Below, one piece after another: positions 20,449 to 31,365 of a stretch of DNA of 64,000 nucleotides. The notes under the pieces are model-generated. The model was not told the DNA's origin and searched no databases. It saw nothing but the letters and a program-made list of their open reading frames with translations. Position numbers and translations under genes: made by a program. The stretch is from the NCBI GenBank assembly GCA_031216915.1, contig JAUFNR010000105.1, forward strand, positions 62,001 to 126,000. The letters are read 5' to 3'. The stretch comes from Pictodentalium vernedei. Lineage: Eukaryota; Mollusca; Scaphopoda; Dentaliida; Dentaliidae. Numbering within the stretch: the first letter of the stretch is position 1; each line of letters opens with the position of its first letter.

Positions 20449-20598
20449 GGATATCAACGCTATTTTAGTGACTATTGGGAATTATCTCATTCGAGTGCAC
20501 CTGAAAGTAGTATTTTTCACTTGCACTTGAAAGTGAAAAATAATACTTTCAGGTCCACACGAATGAGATAATTCCCGATAGTCACCAAAACAGAGTAG
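20449..20598. repeat. ~150-bp near-perfect palindrome (MITE-like)
   Basis: TAGTGACTATTGGGAATTAT and CTCATTCG pair with CGAATGAGATAATTCCCGAT AGTCAC. The inner arms GAAAGTAGTATTTTTCACTT and AAGTGAAAAATAATACTTTC close the loop. I saw no second copy. Confidence 0.65.
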
Positions 20599-20649
20599 AT
20601 TTTCTTTTTATTATATACTTCATGACATTTTACTATGCAATATTTAGCC

Positions 20650-20900
20650 CAATTCGACTGCATAGAAGTCCAACAGTCTATCACTGAGCCACCATGCTAC
20701 TGAATAACCCTGTGTATGCACAGCCTTAGTGAAAGTATACATTGACATGTAGCATGATATGGCAGTTACCAATTTTTTTTTAACAAAAGTAAATGTGACT
20801 AACCCTGTGTACTGCACAGGGTTAGTCAAACTTTCTGGTTATAAAACAATTTAATTATTAATGGAGTAACTAGCCCTGTGCACTGTACAACCATGGTGTA
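20650..20900. repeat. family G repeat (AACCCTGTGxACTGCACAGGGTT palindromes)
   Basis: Repeated short palindromes CTAACCCTGTGTACTGCACA / GGGTTAG and GAATAACCCTGTGTATGCAC separated by AT-rich spacers. Related units lie at 28456-28546 and 29051-29690. The class is unknown. Confidence 0.55.
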
Positions 20901-21173
20901 AACAGGGACCGACCTAGAAAGTAGTCAGTGTAAATTTGACCCCAAAAATTCTGATTTGGCTCCTGAATCTTAATCACAGGCTTCTAAGTTGGCTTGTAAC
21001 TATAAGACACCATTTCCATCATTGGTTACTTAGTCAGTCATGACTTGACTAGGAACTATTGTGAAAATGAAGTGTTATTGTTATTTTTCAATCATTTGAG
21101 AAACAATTTTAATTATGCCCCCAAAAAAGAATGTAATTAAATGCAAGAGTAATATAACCACAGTTAACTGGTA

Positions 21174-21753
21174 GAGTTCTTGAAGTTCTTGAAGCCCATA
21201 TTTGGGCTTTATGCTGGTGTGCAGGTGCTGCAACTTAACTTTTAGAGTGCTGGAAGACCATATTTGGGCTTTATTCTGAAGTGCAGGTACAGCAGTTTAA
21301 AGGCTCCAAATTCAGTGGCTGTGCTTCATATTCTCTTTGAAGTGATATTATTTAGTCTGTTAGGATTTGCCTTGTTACAATTTACAGTTAAAACTAGAAG
21401 TCCTGTCATGAACTTTGTGCTTATCTTGGCTTAATTGCACATAGGAATTGGGCGCAATTGCCATATCGAATGACATCCGAAGCACGGCAGGTTCTCCTGG
21501 TTACTCATAGCAAACACAGGCAATGTTTCTGCCAATGGACCTCCGGGATGTACAGAATTTGGTCGCCTCACTATGGTCATAACGCATAGATTTGCATGCA
21601 GATCGACGTGCTATTTGTGCGCATTTCATGACAGGACTTCTAGTTTTAACTGTATGGGAGAGTGCCCACAAGCACTCTCCTATAAATTGTAACAAGGCAA
21701 AGACATGTAAACAAATTTTATAGCCAAAAATAATTTAGCACTCTACCAGTTAA
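21174..21753. mobile_element. TTAA MITE family H, copy H1, split by P1
   Basis: Starts TTAACTGGTAGAGTTCTTGA and ends TAGCACTCTACCAGTTAA. The central hairpin is GGGAGAGTGCCCACAAGCAC / TCTCC. P1 is inserted at 21385-21652 just left of the hairpin. An internal ~70-bp duplication (CCATATTTGGGCTTTA) lies at ~21180-21290. Confidence 0.85.
21385..21652. mobile_element. TA-type MITE family P, copy P1, nested in H1
   Basis: The TIRs CAGTTAAAACTAGAAGTCCT and AGGACTTCTAGTTTTAACTG are perfect, extending inward to GTCATGAA/TTCATGAC. They are flanked by TA on both sides. Tc1/mariner-like by target site. Excision leaves the normal H sequence ACAATTTATGGGAG. Confidence 0.9.
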
Positions 21754-21928
21754 AGGCTTCACGTTCTGTAAAAAGATTTCTTGTTTTCTTTGTAGTGAAA
21801 TTATATCATTTGTGTGGATTTGCCTTGTTAAAATTTTAAGCACTATCCCATAAATTACAACAAGGCAAAACACATGACCAAATTTTGACAATCAGCAATA
21901 ATATAATTAAGCACTCTACCAATTAAGG
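21750..21928. mobile_element. TTAA MITE family H, partial second copy
   Basis: Shares the TTAA that ends H1. It contains GGATTTGCCTTGTTAAAATT and CCCATAAATTACAACAAGGC and ends AAGCACTCTACCAATTAA. The CTGGTAGAGTG left tip is missing. Confidence 0.65.
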
Positions 21929-22023
21929 AGTTAATCTGATTTCTAGATTTCAAAAGTGGGCTCCAAGTCTGGCTCTTATTTATAAATGCTTGGGTCGGTC
22001 CCTGGGTGTAAATCTCATCTATA

Positions 22024-22164
22024 GCAACTCTTTACCTAACGTAATGGCCAAAACCTGTCAGTAATGTTCTCAAGAAGCATTTAAACTCAGCTTCTGGCCC
22101 CTCGTTGGAATGGACAGTGAAATAGAGCTGGCCAGTTTTGACCATTACGTTGGGTAAAGGTTAA
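22024..22164. mobile_element. TTAA MITE family B, internally deleted copy B6
   Basis: Only ~140 bp: CAACTCTTTACCTAACGTAA and ATTACGTTGGGTAAAGG/TTAA with most of both arms gone. It lies 73 nt downstream (gene sense) of the exon at 22237-22432. Confidence 0.75.
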
Positions 22165-22236
22165 TACACAGCTTGCATATAACTTATTTAAACCATTAAA
22201 ATTCTAAGAAACTTATTGATGTTAAGATATACATAC

Positions 22237-22432
22237 CTCCACCATTGCTGTAACACAAGTATGGAAATCTCCACACATTGCCGAGACCAACAGAATACCC
22301 TAACAAAGACATCAGGAAATCAAACCTCCCACCCCAATTTCCTCTCTCTGGTTCCTCCACTGTTGCTGTTTCATCCTTGGGCATAAGAACTGCCGTACTG
22401 GACAAATCTTGAACAAATGGCTCTGGTCCATT
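22237..22432 (-). CDS. SLC6 transporter exon 2 of those seen: N-terminal tail and TM1
   Basis: The exon is 196 nt, entered in phase 0 after a poly-pyrimidine/CAG acceptor at 22433-22435 and ending in phase 1 at a GTATGT donor. The peptide starts [20 protein letters not shown] and ends with [10 protein letters not shown] and [17 protein letters not shown]. That is the family signature in TM1, including the unwound segment that carries sodium ligands. The residue equal to Asp98 of the serotonin transporter is Gly (VGLGN). This excludes a typical monoamine transporter and fits glycine, GABA, taurine or proline types. The RGNWG start resembles glycine transporter 1, but I would not assign substrate from that. 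Confidence 0.97.
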
Positions 22433-22496
22433 CTGAAAAAAAAGTATGTGAATAGTAATTTATTTATGCAGCTCCTTCAGTGACCACTTATGATTA

Positions 22497-22990
22497 ACTA
22501 GAGGTGTGAGTGTCCCATATGGGCCTGTCTATACCCCCTACCACCATGACTATTCTAAGAGGAAAAGGGGCATAACTCTAACAAAAAACATCTGATCGAA
22601 ACTATAATCACAGGTGCACAGTTTCCCATGGTAGTAAACATCCATACCATGTTTCAAATGAATCAACCCATAAACATCTGAGAAAATCTTGGGACAAAAT
22701 TATGGGGCTGCTTTTTCAAGTCAAAAAGGGGCATAATTCTGGCAAAAGTGGTCCGATTGGAACTATAATCACAGGTGCACAGGTTCCCACTGTGGTGAAC
22801 ATTCATATCAAGTTTCACGCAGTTTGCTCCATAAACATCAGAGAAAAGCTCTGGACAAAATTATGCCGACGACCCAGCTGGACCATCGCACAATGTGATT
22901 TCAATATACCTCCCTGTCTCCCCTCCCCCCACCCCCCACAACTCGTTGCAGGGGGTATAAAAAAATAATAAGAGGTATTTTCTACCACAG
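22497..22990. repeat. two-unit ~155-bp tandem repeat (AAGGGGCATAA type)
   Basis: The units carry AAAAGGGGCATAACTCTAAC / AAAAGGGGCATAATTCTGGC and CACAGGTGCACAGTTTCCCA. The end is CCGACGACCCAGCTGGACC, a C-rich stretch and GGGGGTATAAAAAAATAATA. It is related to 42590-43015. Confidence 0.7.
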
Positions 22991-23261
22991 AGAATTCAAG
23001 CAGTTCTGAAATTTCAAGAAAGACATCAACAAACATCTGCATACCATTCACTTCACCGAGGCACAGTAAGTTGGGATTCCAAAAATAATACCTGATTTTT
23101 CGAATAAGCTTTTCGTGGTAATAATCAAATTTATTTGAGTTCGGTATAATACATGAAATGTAACTTCAATGGAGCAATTGGTAGTCAATCAGATAATTCC
23201 GCACAGAATTCATGAACAAAAAGACAGTGAGAGGCATTACTGGCCTTTGAAGTTTGTTGAA

Positions 23262-23940
23262 TTCTGTGTTAATAATAAAAATATACACATTTATATAGCA
23301 CCAAAATTATAGTTCAGAAGATATAGAACCATATTCTAAGGTGCTGTACATGTTACTGAGCTCGTGCAAATATACAAACGGAATATATACAGTATCTTAC
23401 AGTCCAGAACATCACTTATAGGCTTTTTGAAACAGGTATGTTTTGAGATCTTTCTTAGGTGTTCTGGTAAATTATTCCACAAGTGAGGGCCAGCAAATGA
23501 GAATGACGTATCTCCAAATGTCTTACACCGATGTTTTGGAACACATAGCAGCATTTTACCATCGGACCTCAGGTTGTATTGACACACATTCTTGGTATTA
23601 AGGAGTTCTTCTAAGTAGGCTGGTGACATGTTGTTTTGTGTCTTAAAAACTAATAATAAGTTTTGAAAATTATTCTGTATTTGACTGGCAGCCAGTGCAT
23701 ATCCCTCAGAACAGGAGTGATGTGTTGAGAACGTGATACCCTACATACCACTCGGGCTGATGCATTTAGTACCATCTGTAGGCGAGAGTACTGATATTGT
23801 GGAAGGTTGAACAGTAAGGCATTACAATAATCCAAATGTGAAGTTACAAAGACATGAACAAGGGTTTTTGTTGAGTCTTTGGTGAGGAACTGTCTTATCT
23901 GTTTAACTTTGTAGAGACCACTGTTTATGCAAATCCATGG
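23262..23940 (-). mobile_element. LINE 3' fragment (CR1/L2/Rex-like ORF2 C-terminus)
   Basis: On the minus strand 23930-23650 reads KVKQIRQFLTKDSTKTLVH, then LDYCNALLFNLPQYQYSRLQ and HITPVLRDMHWLPVKYRI. After a frame change, 23629-23336 reads YNLRSDGKMLLCVPKHR and LWNNLPEHLRK. These are the thumb/C-terminal motifs (LDYCNALL, HWLPV, LRS, LWNxLP) of CR1/L2-group reverse transcriptases. The 3' end GGTGCTATATAAATG plus a short AT-rich tail is also typical. It is 5'-truncated and out of frame, so not active. Confidence 0.88.
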
Positions 23941-23997
23941 TCGGCCTGGTGGGTCCTAGATCATAGAGGGAATTTCTTAGAAACTCCTGATCAATTT

Positions 23998-24367
23998 TTA
24001 ACCCTTTACCCAATGCAGACGATATTAAAATCAGGCCTGAAAATAAGCTGTCTGACATTTGCAGAACGAGGTCCCTGGAGGGTGAGTTTGATGATGCTAT
24101 CCCATGCAGTGCAGGGTAGCATCACAAAATTCACCCTCTGGGGACCTCATTTTGCAGATGACAGTCTGCTTATTTTCTGGCTTGATCAAAATTTATTATT
24201 TTAATTACTATTTTTTAAATTTTAAAAAGAATTTCAACAAAACCCCTCAATGGAACGAGCTCGCTGATATGGTTTTGTTGAAATATTTTGAAAAATTTAC
24301 TTCTTTCAACTGCTGAATTTGCAAATTACACGGGCAGATGCAGGCGATTCGTTAGGTAAAGGGTTAA
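23998..24367. mobile_element. TTAA MITE family A, copy A9, split by K3
   Basis: TTAA at both ends. CCCTTTACCCAATGCAGACG on the left and CGATTCGTTAGGTAAAGGG on the right. K3 lies in the left arm. The central hairpin is mostly deleted. Confidence 0.87.
24032..24184. mobile_element. hAT-type MITE family K, copy K3, nested in A9
   Basis: CAGGCCTGAAAATAAGCTG and CTTATTTTCTGGCTTG, with 8-bp flanks ATTAAAAT and ATCAAAAT (7 of 8). The core GGTAGCATCACAAAATTCAC is the same as in K1. Confidence 0.87.
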
Positions 24368-24629
24368 AATACAAATAAAGGCCTACTTTTTATACCATGA
24401 TTGTGTATCCAACGTTACATACTACAATACAGACATTGAGAAATGTAAATACACCATATGAGGAATGCAGCCTGTGTGTAAGAATGTCATGTAAGAGTGT
24501 ATATGATTGTTCATTATGCATCTGATTAACATCATGATGTGAATAAAATTCTTTGACACAAAATTTCAGCTTCATTCATTTAATTCCAGTTAATAAATAC
24601 AGAACACAACTCAGATAGAATACAGTGGA

Positions 24630-24755
24630 CAGGAATCAACTACCTGAGTTGGAGTTTTTACTGTATTTCATCTGCAAAGTACATGTGAAATCCACCAACA
24701 ACCCCAACTTGGGTAGTTGATTCCAATCCCCGACCCCCCCCCCCCCCCCCCCACC
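24630..24755. repeat. inverted repeat next to a poly-C tract
   Basis: GGAATCAACTACCTGAGTTG and CCAACTTGGGTAGTTGATTCC pair around ~50 bp. They are followed by a run of about 17 C at 24736-24752. Confidence 0.6.
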
Positions 24756-24846
24756 CCTTCAGTGTTCTGTTTTATTCTTCCACCAGGTTGCCTCACTGTT
24801 GCAGCCAAATTAAATCAAACTAAATTCCTGCAGTGTTTTGAAAATA

Positions 24847-25274
24847 CAGTGGTGCCCACTTAATTGGATATCTCTTAATTGTATATCCCTTTCAATTGAA
24901 TAGAAATTACAAACATAAAACCATTTACCATACCTTCAGTAAAAATTTGACCTGTTAATTGAATATAGGTTATAGAGTAAACCCCTGTTAATTGAATTAA
25001 AATCTTGTAACCTGTCTAGAAATTATCCTGACTCTACCCAGTTTTCCTATGTTTATTGACCTATTTGGCCTCAGTACATCCAATCCAGATATTTAGTCTA
25101 TTATATCTTGTTTGACAGAGCTCATGGAGCTCTGTCAAACAAGATATAATAGAATAAATGCTAAGTTTATCTCTAGAATACAGGAAAGTGACACAATCCC
25201 TGTTAAATGAATACTCCCGTTAATTGAATAATTTTCATTGGCAAAGTAGCTATTCAATTAACAGGGTTCCACTG
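24847..25274. mobile_element. TA-type MITE family N (CAGTGG ends), copy N1
   Basis: CAGTGGTGCCCACTTAATTG and CAATTAACAGGGTTCCACTG between TA dinucleotides. Pogo/Tigger-like transposons have CAGTGG-type ends and TA targets (family knowledge). The middle (25094-25151) is the hairpin TTGTTTGACAGAGCTCATGG AGCTC..., the same core as family C. Confidence 0.85.
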
Positions 25275-25696
25275 TAGTTGAATATTAGTAATTATCACAT
25301 TTAACAGGTTCTTCTGCTGAACTTGTGTATTCTCACTTTGCCAGCCGGTGAGAGTAAGACATTTTCACATCTCTGCTATAGTCTGTATCAGTATTTGTGA
25401 GAGCTGTTCACAGACATTGGTCAGACGTGTTCATTATAGATTGGCAATTACTGGTAATGAGCTTACAATGACAAATGTTAGTTGACATCAGCTTCAGAGC
25501 GCAATTCAGAACAGTTAGCACAAAAATCTGTTGATATAAAAGCTATAACTTAAAATTCAACATTGCAAAACATGTGAGGCTCATGCAAATTACCAATTCA
25601 ACCTTTCCCGGCCAGTTAAGAATGGAATTAATTGGTTAAATTCCCAATTGCATTATGGGGGAACGTTGATTCTTTTTTAATTCAACAAGATATATC

Positions 25697-25772
25697 ATTC
25701 GTTGAGTGCAACAAGGTGCCATCTGAAATGCCCTAGCATTACAGATGATGCCTTGTTGCAGTCAAGGGACGA
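25697..25772. repeat. hairpin related to the family I core
   Basis: GTTGAGTGCAACAAGGTGCC and GATGCCTTGTTGCAGTCAAG, ending in GGGACGATA. A diverged relative of the CCCTTGAGTGCAAGAAGG hairpin without the rest of element I. Confidence 0.5.
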
Positions 25773-25805
25773 TATGTATAAACTGATACATATATTAATT
25801 AGTAG

Positions 25806-26018
25806 TTAACCCTCTGCACTCTCATGTCAAAATACTAAAATTTCAGGCATCACTTTTTGCACATAATGAAACTAGTAATGTAACCAATCCAGTCTTGTCT
25901 GACAGAGCTCAATGAGCTCTGTCAGACAAGACTAAATTGGTTATATTCCTAGTTGCATCATGGGGAAAAATTGCAGGTAGAAATTTTGATATTTCGACAT
26001 CAGTGTGCAGAGGTTTAA
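25806..26018. mobile_element. TTAA MITE family C, copy C1
   Basis: TTAACCCTCTGCACTCTCAT and ACATCAGTGTGCAGAGGTTTAA. The central hairpin is CTTGTCTGACAGAGCTCAAT / GAGCTCTGTCAGACAAG. Confidence 0.87.
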
Positions 26019-26090
26019 TGTATATAAGCACAGAAAATGTGCGTAAAATTAATGTTGCCAAAAGCACACTTAATGTCTAAGATGTATATA

Positions 26091-26491
26091 AGGCCTAAAA
26101 AATAAAAAAAAATCTGTTTCTCAGGCCCTCCCGCATGGTCCTTTTGGCTGCCGAATGCTCTCTTTTTATAACCAATTTAAACTTTAAAAAAATAAAAATT
26201 AAATGGTTTTTGTCTGATATTTTACCCAAGTTAAAAAAATTTATGAATTTGTGCCTTGAATGCAAGAAGGCTTTGCAATGCTTTAGCATTGCAAAGCCTT
26301 CTTGCACACAAGGGATGAAATACACCACCACCCAAGCTATTCTGTAGATTATGAGGCCTAAAACTTCAACCAAGAACATGAACTTTTGATGGCAAAGAAG
26401 TAATTACTGAAATAAAAAATAAAATAGAAAAATGCTCGCCCGCATGTAATTTTACAAATAATGGCCTACTTTGTGTGGTCTAATTTAATCT
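26091..26491. mobile_element. family I MITE, copy 3
   Basis: Starts AGGCCTAAAAAATAAAA and ends ATGGCCTACTTTGTGTGGTC. The central hairpin 26252-26320 (TTGAATGCAAGAAGGCTTTG...) is near-perfect. Confidence 0.75.
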
Positions 26492-27252
26492 ATTTAATTT
26501 ATTTTTAAATTATCACAGACAATAATAATAAATAAAACAGATTTTCAAAGCTGTGTGAGTTAATATGTTTTATAAATCAGATGAAATACCCAGAACTATA
26601 GAACAGACTATACTTTAAAAATCTCTATTGTCTAAGTTATTAACACCTTTTTATGAGAACAATACACACCCAATAAATAAAGGCCAGTGAAATATGCAGT
26701 CTATTGCATGGCTCTACATTTGTCATGTTTTCAATTACATGCTTCTTGCTAAGTAGCAATCAAGTAGGTGCACTCATAAAAATTAACCACACCCATCAGA
26801 ATTAATTTAAAGGTAAGTTTATTATTCTACCATATCAAGTTTTGAATATCAATCACTTCTAGCATGATAAAATAAATTAATCATTATATCTTGAGAGAGA
26901 AACTTCCATGTTGTTAATGGAAGATGACAGGTAAGTTTATATTTTTTTCAAATTTAAGAACTTTCAAGGAGGTTTTTTAAATTAATTAATTAGACATACT
27001 GAGCCGTGTATTAAAAACTTACAATTGCTAAGATTACAAATATCAGTGCAAAATATGATACAATGCACACTTGAAAATGACGAAATGTCAAATAATTTCA
27101 AAGCGCTTCAGGTGTGTGGCGTGCTATGATGCTCACACACCTGTGACACACCTTACTTACAACTGAGGTACAATTTCTCATGCTTATAAATTATGTGCAG
27201 TATTGATATATAAAATAATTTCATGGCCTGAGTATTTTATGCGTGATTCACA
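26492..27252. other. intron sequence, one short hairpin
   Basis: No exon was recognised. A small imperfect palindrome CAGGTGTGTGGCGTG...CACACACCTG lies at about 27112-27150. Confidence 0.5.
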
Positions 27253-27945
27253 TTAACTGGTAGAGTGATGGAAGCCCATATTCAGGCTTGGATTTCTGAA
27301 AAATCCAGGGTGGCAATAAATCGCTCACCTGGCACCTACTTAGGCGAGCAAATTGCTCTCCTGAAATCTTATTCACTTTTTTGCTTCACAAAGATTGGGT
27401 TGGGTAAATTCTCCATGGAGTGCATTCAAGCCAATCAATTTTAAATGATTTAATAAAATGTTAATGAATGAACCTATATTCATTTTTCACTATCCCCTCC
27501 ACCCCAGTGTGGTCAGATCGATCAAGAAGTTCAGGGGGACTGGTACATGTAGTGGCCGACACACACATGTACCCAGCATATTCTGTACACACGTTCCATG
27601 GTCCGTCACCGGCGAAAATAGCTGAAAGTAGGTGAGCAAAAAAAAAGGCTTATGCTGGATTAAATTGCGTGAGCAGTTACGGCAAGCTAAAAATCGCTTG
27701 CGTCAGAATTCCATGACTGCATATTTGGGCTTTACTCTGAAGTACAGGTTCCACAACTTAAAGGCCTCATATTCAGTGGATGTGCTTTGATTTATCTTTG
27801 AAGTGAAATTATTCAGTCTGTTAGGATTTGCCTTGTTACAATTTATGGGAGAGTGCCCATTGGCACTCTCCCATAAATTGTAACAAAGCAAAGGCACTTG
27901 AACAAATTCTGATGACCAACAATAATTTAGCACTCTACCAGTTAA
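27253..27945. mobile_element. TTAA MITE family H, copy H2, split by O6
   Basis: TTAACTGGTAGAGTGATGG to GCACTCTACCAGTTAA. The central hairpin is TGGGAGAGTGCCCATTGGCA / CTCTCCCA. O6 is at 27283-27719. Confidence 0.88.
27283..27719. mobile_element. family O MITE, copy O6, nested in H2
   Basis: CAGGCTTGGATTTCTGAAAA and CGTCAGAATTCCATGACTG. A perfect 6-bp duplication CATATT lies at 27277-27282 and 27720-27725. The H2 sequence rejoins exactly after removal (CCCATATTTGGGCTTTA as in H1). Confidence 0.87.
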
Positions 27946-28015
27946 AAAAGCTATTGAATTGAAAATAGAATATGTTTTCATTTTTGGAATTCAGTAAAGA
28001 AAAAAAAAACTTTCC

Positions 28016-28455
28016 ACAATTAATTCCAATGAGGGTCATAATCTGAGTTTGAATGCTTTTTGAGAACAGTACTAACTGGTTTATTTATATTTATTTATTT
28101 AATGGAATTTAATGACACTTCAACAGTCAGGATCACCTCATTTTGGAAGTTTTATGTGTGGAGGAAGCCGGAGTACCTGGAGAGAACCACTGAGAAATGA
28201 TGAGTAACTGCCAGACTCCCCAATGTACTAACTTCACACAAGTAGGGTTAGCATTGATTGAAGACAAGTGCACAATCGATGTGCAGTATGCCTTAGTATA
28301 CAGTGCCAGGCAATCGGGATGAAGTGTCTTGCCTAAGGACACAACGCTGTTACCCCTGGCGGGGCTTTTTGATTTTGATGTTCAATGCCATAACTACTGA
28401 GCCACCGCCCTCCTTACTAATTGGTTTGGCCATTATGTTGGGTAAAGAGTTGATA
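28016..28455. mobile_element. TTAA MITE family B, damaged copy B7, split by a SINE
   Basis: The right half of a B element: CCAATGAGGGTCATAATCTG and TTTTTGAGAACAGTACTAAC, then after the SINE GGCCATTATGTTGGGTAAAG. The left half is missing. Confidence 0.7.
28083..28414 (-). mobile_element. tRNA-headed SINE nested in B7
   Basis: A 13-bp duplication TACTAACTGGTTT/TACTAATTGGTTT lies at 28070-28082 and 28415-28427. The head (28414-28345, minus) has GTGGCTCAGTAGTTATGGC. The body is the shared type, with a deletion inside. Confidence 0.83.
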
Positions 28456-28546
28456 TATATGAGATTTACACTAAGACTGTACAGTGCACAGGGTTAGGTA
28501 ATCAGTTAATAATAAAAATATTCATATCGTGGTAACTGCAAACACT

Positions 28547-29050
28547 CAGGCCTGGCAATCTAGAAAATCAAGGAGTGCAAAACAATTGCCCTCCTCAGGT
28601 TGCTTGGGCATGCAATTGCACCTGAAATTGTCAATGCAAAAACTTGCATGCTATTTTGATCATATTCATTTCAAGGAATTAATATTGTGACTGAAAAATT
28701 GTACTAAAAAAATTGGCACACACATTTTCTCATTATTCAAAATGTTGCATTCAATTCTTATGAGACTGTCTTCTACACTCAAAATGTATCGAAATGCAAC
28801 ACAGAATGGGTCATGATTTATTGCAAATCAATGCAACATTGACAAATCGTCCCCTGAGTTCCAATGTGTTCTATGTGCCAGTAGGCACATAGAACACATT
28901 GGAACTCAGGGGACGAAATAATAATAGATTTTAAAGGCAGTCCCAAATGGTCTGGCATTCCAGAAAATCAAGGGGGGCAAAAAATTGGCCTCCTCTATTT
29001 ATTCTGGGCGTGCAGTAGGCGTGCAGCACTCCTAAAGAATGCCAGGCCTG
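28547..29050. mobile_element. family O MITE, copy O1
   Basis: CAGGCCTGGCAATCTAGAAA and AAAGAATGCCAGGCCTG. A perfect 6-bp duplication AACACT lies at 28541-28546 and 29051-29056. It carries the hairpin at 28848-28915 and a second internal copy of the left end near 28956. Confidence 0.88.
28848..28915. repeat. 68-bp perfect hairpin (type 1), inside O1
   Basis: CGTCCCCTGAGTTCCAATGT GTTCTATGTGCC on one side, GGCACATAGAACACATTGGA ACTCAGGGGACG on the other, with a 4-nt loop. Other copies lie at 29191-29262, 52044-52111, 55635-55692 and 58509-58576. Confidence 0.92.
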
Positions 29051-29190
29051 AACACTTCATGAAAATGTACATTCACTGAGGCTGTGCATGGCACAAGTTA
29101 GTCACATAACAGAGATGATCTTATTCATAACCAGAAAATATAGAGTGACTAACCCTGTGCATTGCACAAAGTTAGTTGGTAGGCTAACAT

Positions 29191-29262
29191 ATCATCCCCT
29201 AAGTTTCAATGTGTTCTATGTGCCAGTAGGCACTTAGAACACATTGGAACTAAAGTGACGAT
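29191..29262. repeat. type 1 hairpin outside any O element
   Basis: ATCATCCCCTAAGTTTCAAT and GAACTAAAGTGACGAT form the base of the stem, with the same GTTCTATGTGCCAGTAGGCA top. Flanks are family G sequence, so the hairpin occurs on its own here. Confidence 0.8.
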
Positions 29263-29269
29263 ACATATA

Positions 29270-29584
29270 CAGTTAAATCTAGAAGTCCTGTCACAAACTG
29301 TTCACTTATCTAGGCATAATTGCGCATGGGTATTGCATGCAATTGCCATATCGAATGGCATCCAAAGCACTGCAGGCTCTCCTGGTTACTCATAGCAAAC
29401 ACAGGCAATGTTTCTGCCAATAGACCTCCGGGTCACCCGGAGGTCCATTGGCTGAAACATTGCTTGTGCATAGTCCATATGTACAGAATTTGATAGCCTT
29501 ACTATGATCCTAACGCGTAGATTAACGCGCATATCGACGTGCTATTTGTGCACCTTTCATGACAGGACTTCTGGGTTTTAACTG
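29270..29584. mobile_element. TA-type MITE family P, copy P2
   Basis: CAGTTAAATCTAGAAGTCCT and GACTTCTGGGTTTTAACTG between TA dinucleotides. The interior matches P1 but has an extra palindrome GACCTCCGGGTCACCCGGAG. Confidence 0.87.
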
Positions 29585-29690
29585 TATACACTGACTAACC
29601 ATAGGAATTGCACAGGATTAGTTGTAGGCTGCCATATCTCACACTACATGAAAATATACACTGACTAAGGCTATAAGAATGCCCAGGGTT

Positions 29691-30772
29691 AGTTCGTTAC
29701 ATATTAAATGGGGAGCAAGACTGAAGGAACTAATAAAATAACATATACTGGATTTTGGAAATTTTCTTTTAAAGTGAATTCAAAAAATGATAATACATTC
29801 TATTTTCAATTAATAGCTTATTATAAGTAAAATTCTGTCAGGACTGAGTATTTCATGAAAGATATGCAAAGGTTACATTCTGAGTATTTCCCATTGTCTG
29901 CCTCCTCTAATATTATAATAAATCTCCACACTTCTGTTGTGGTTAAACGGTAACAAAAACCACAACCAGGAAAAAGCTTTTTCCCAATTTGATACAGGTT
30001 AATTCAACAGTAAATTTGAGGATGTTGAAAATGATATTTAATGTTTGAAAACATTTGGTAATTAATTTAGGCCTTGCATGCAGTTAACAGTAGAGAAATA
30101 TGCTTGTCACTCAAGTTCAGAAGAACAAAATATAAACAAGTCCAATGAATGTTTGATACTGCCAGTAAAGCACACATATGCAAGCACCCAAAGTTATTAA
30201 CTAAAGAAAAGTATTCCTAAAGCCTTCCAGTCACGTTCCCTTCTCTGCCTTTCCTGCAGAACATTCTAAAATTTATACAGAAAAAAATTCTCCTCATCTT
30301 GTCCTAACCTGTACTTTCTAATTGTTATTTCAACCTTTTTCTTCAAGGTGAAGGTAACAATTGAAAGGTTCACGTTAGGATGAGAGAAAGGGGAAATAAT
30401 CCCCCACACACCTTCTACACAATGTACAACTTGATAATGCAGAAGTACCTATGTTCAGGTATGACAGTGTAAAGCAGCTGAAATTAACTGAAGATTTCAT
30501 ATTTTAATGAGGACAAATGAGATAATAAAATGTCATTACATACAATTAAACTAGATGCGTCAGTCTGACCCTTATGCCCCAGCGATGTGGCATGATTAAA
30601 TATTGACTTTACACACCTGCTGCATCATTGGCTGTTTGCAATATTTCCATCAAAGTTCAAGGTCAGTAACTCCATGAAAAATTACCATAGCAGAACCAAC
30701 CTTGAACTTGATTTGTAGATACCCATAAGAAAGCCACAAAGCAGATATCAGCCAATGTGTAGCAAAAAAAAA
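29691..30772. other. intron sequence without recognised features
   Basis: AT-rich. An AAGTTCAAGGTCAGTAACTC segment at ~30652 looks repeat-derived, but no boundaries were found. Confidence 0.45.
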
Positions 30773-30782
30773 GTCCAGAAAA

Positions 30783-30886
30783 CGGTATTACAATCGGAAT
30801 CGGCATCAGAATCGGCCGATTGTGGGCTCAAATAACCGGTAATCGGTCAGCGACCATTTTTGGTAATCGGTTGGACACTAATTTAA
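30783..30886. mobile_element. family R fragment R4 (right end)
   Basis: AATCGGCCGATTGTGGGCTC, then ACCGGTAATCGGTCAGC and ATCGGTTGGACACTA. Matches the terminal ~100 bp of R1/R2 in inverse order. The rest is missing. Confidence 0.65.
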
Positions 30887-31365
30887 GGAGGGCTGCTGGG
30901 CTGTAATGATATGCTTCCCCAATGATACAATATGTATCACAATTCAATCTGCATGATACAATATGTATCATGATACACATGATCTCTCATGGCATGCTAT
31001 CAAGTACTTTGAACTGCATGTATTCATTTTCAGTAGCTTCCTTTTATTACAAATTTTTGAATGTACGATTTAAACAGTATGTAACTTCTCAATGCAATTA
31101 CCTTTGGCATTCAGTAATTTAAGGTTTTGATTTTATGACCCATTTACCAGTGCTTTTGTCCTCTCAGAAATTATAAATATGTTAAAACCATTCAATTCCT
31201 TATATCTTGTTTGACAGAGCTCTGTGATGGATTAATCAAATAAATATTTAGCATATCAGAGGGAATTCACCAACTTTTGGTTAACTGAATAATTCTGTTA
31301 ATGACATAGATATCACTGTCAATGTTTGTATACAAACAAGAAGAATGTTACTAAGGTAACACAAC

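Larger units (their letters stand above)
28456..29690. repeat. family G repeat block cut by O1, a hairpin and P2
   Basis: Units such as GACTAACCCTGTGCATTGCA, ACTAAGGCTATAAGAATGCC and GCACAGGATTAGTTGTAGGC recur between insertions. It appears to be one old G-type tandem block repeatedly used as a target. Confidence 0.55.
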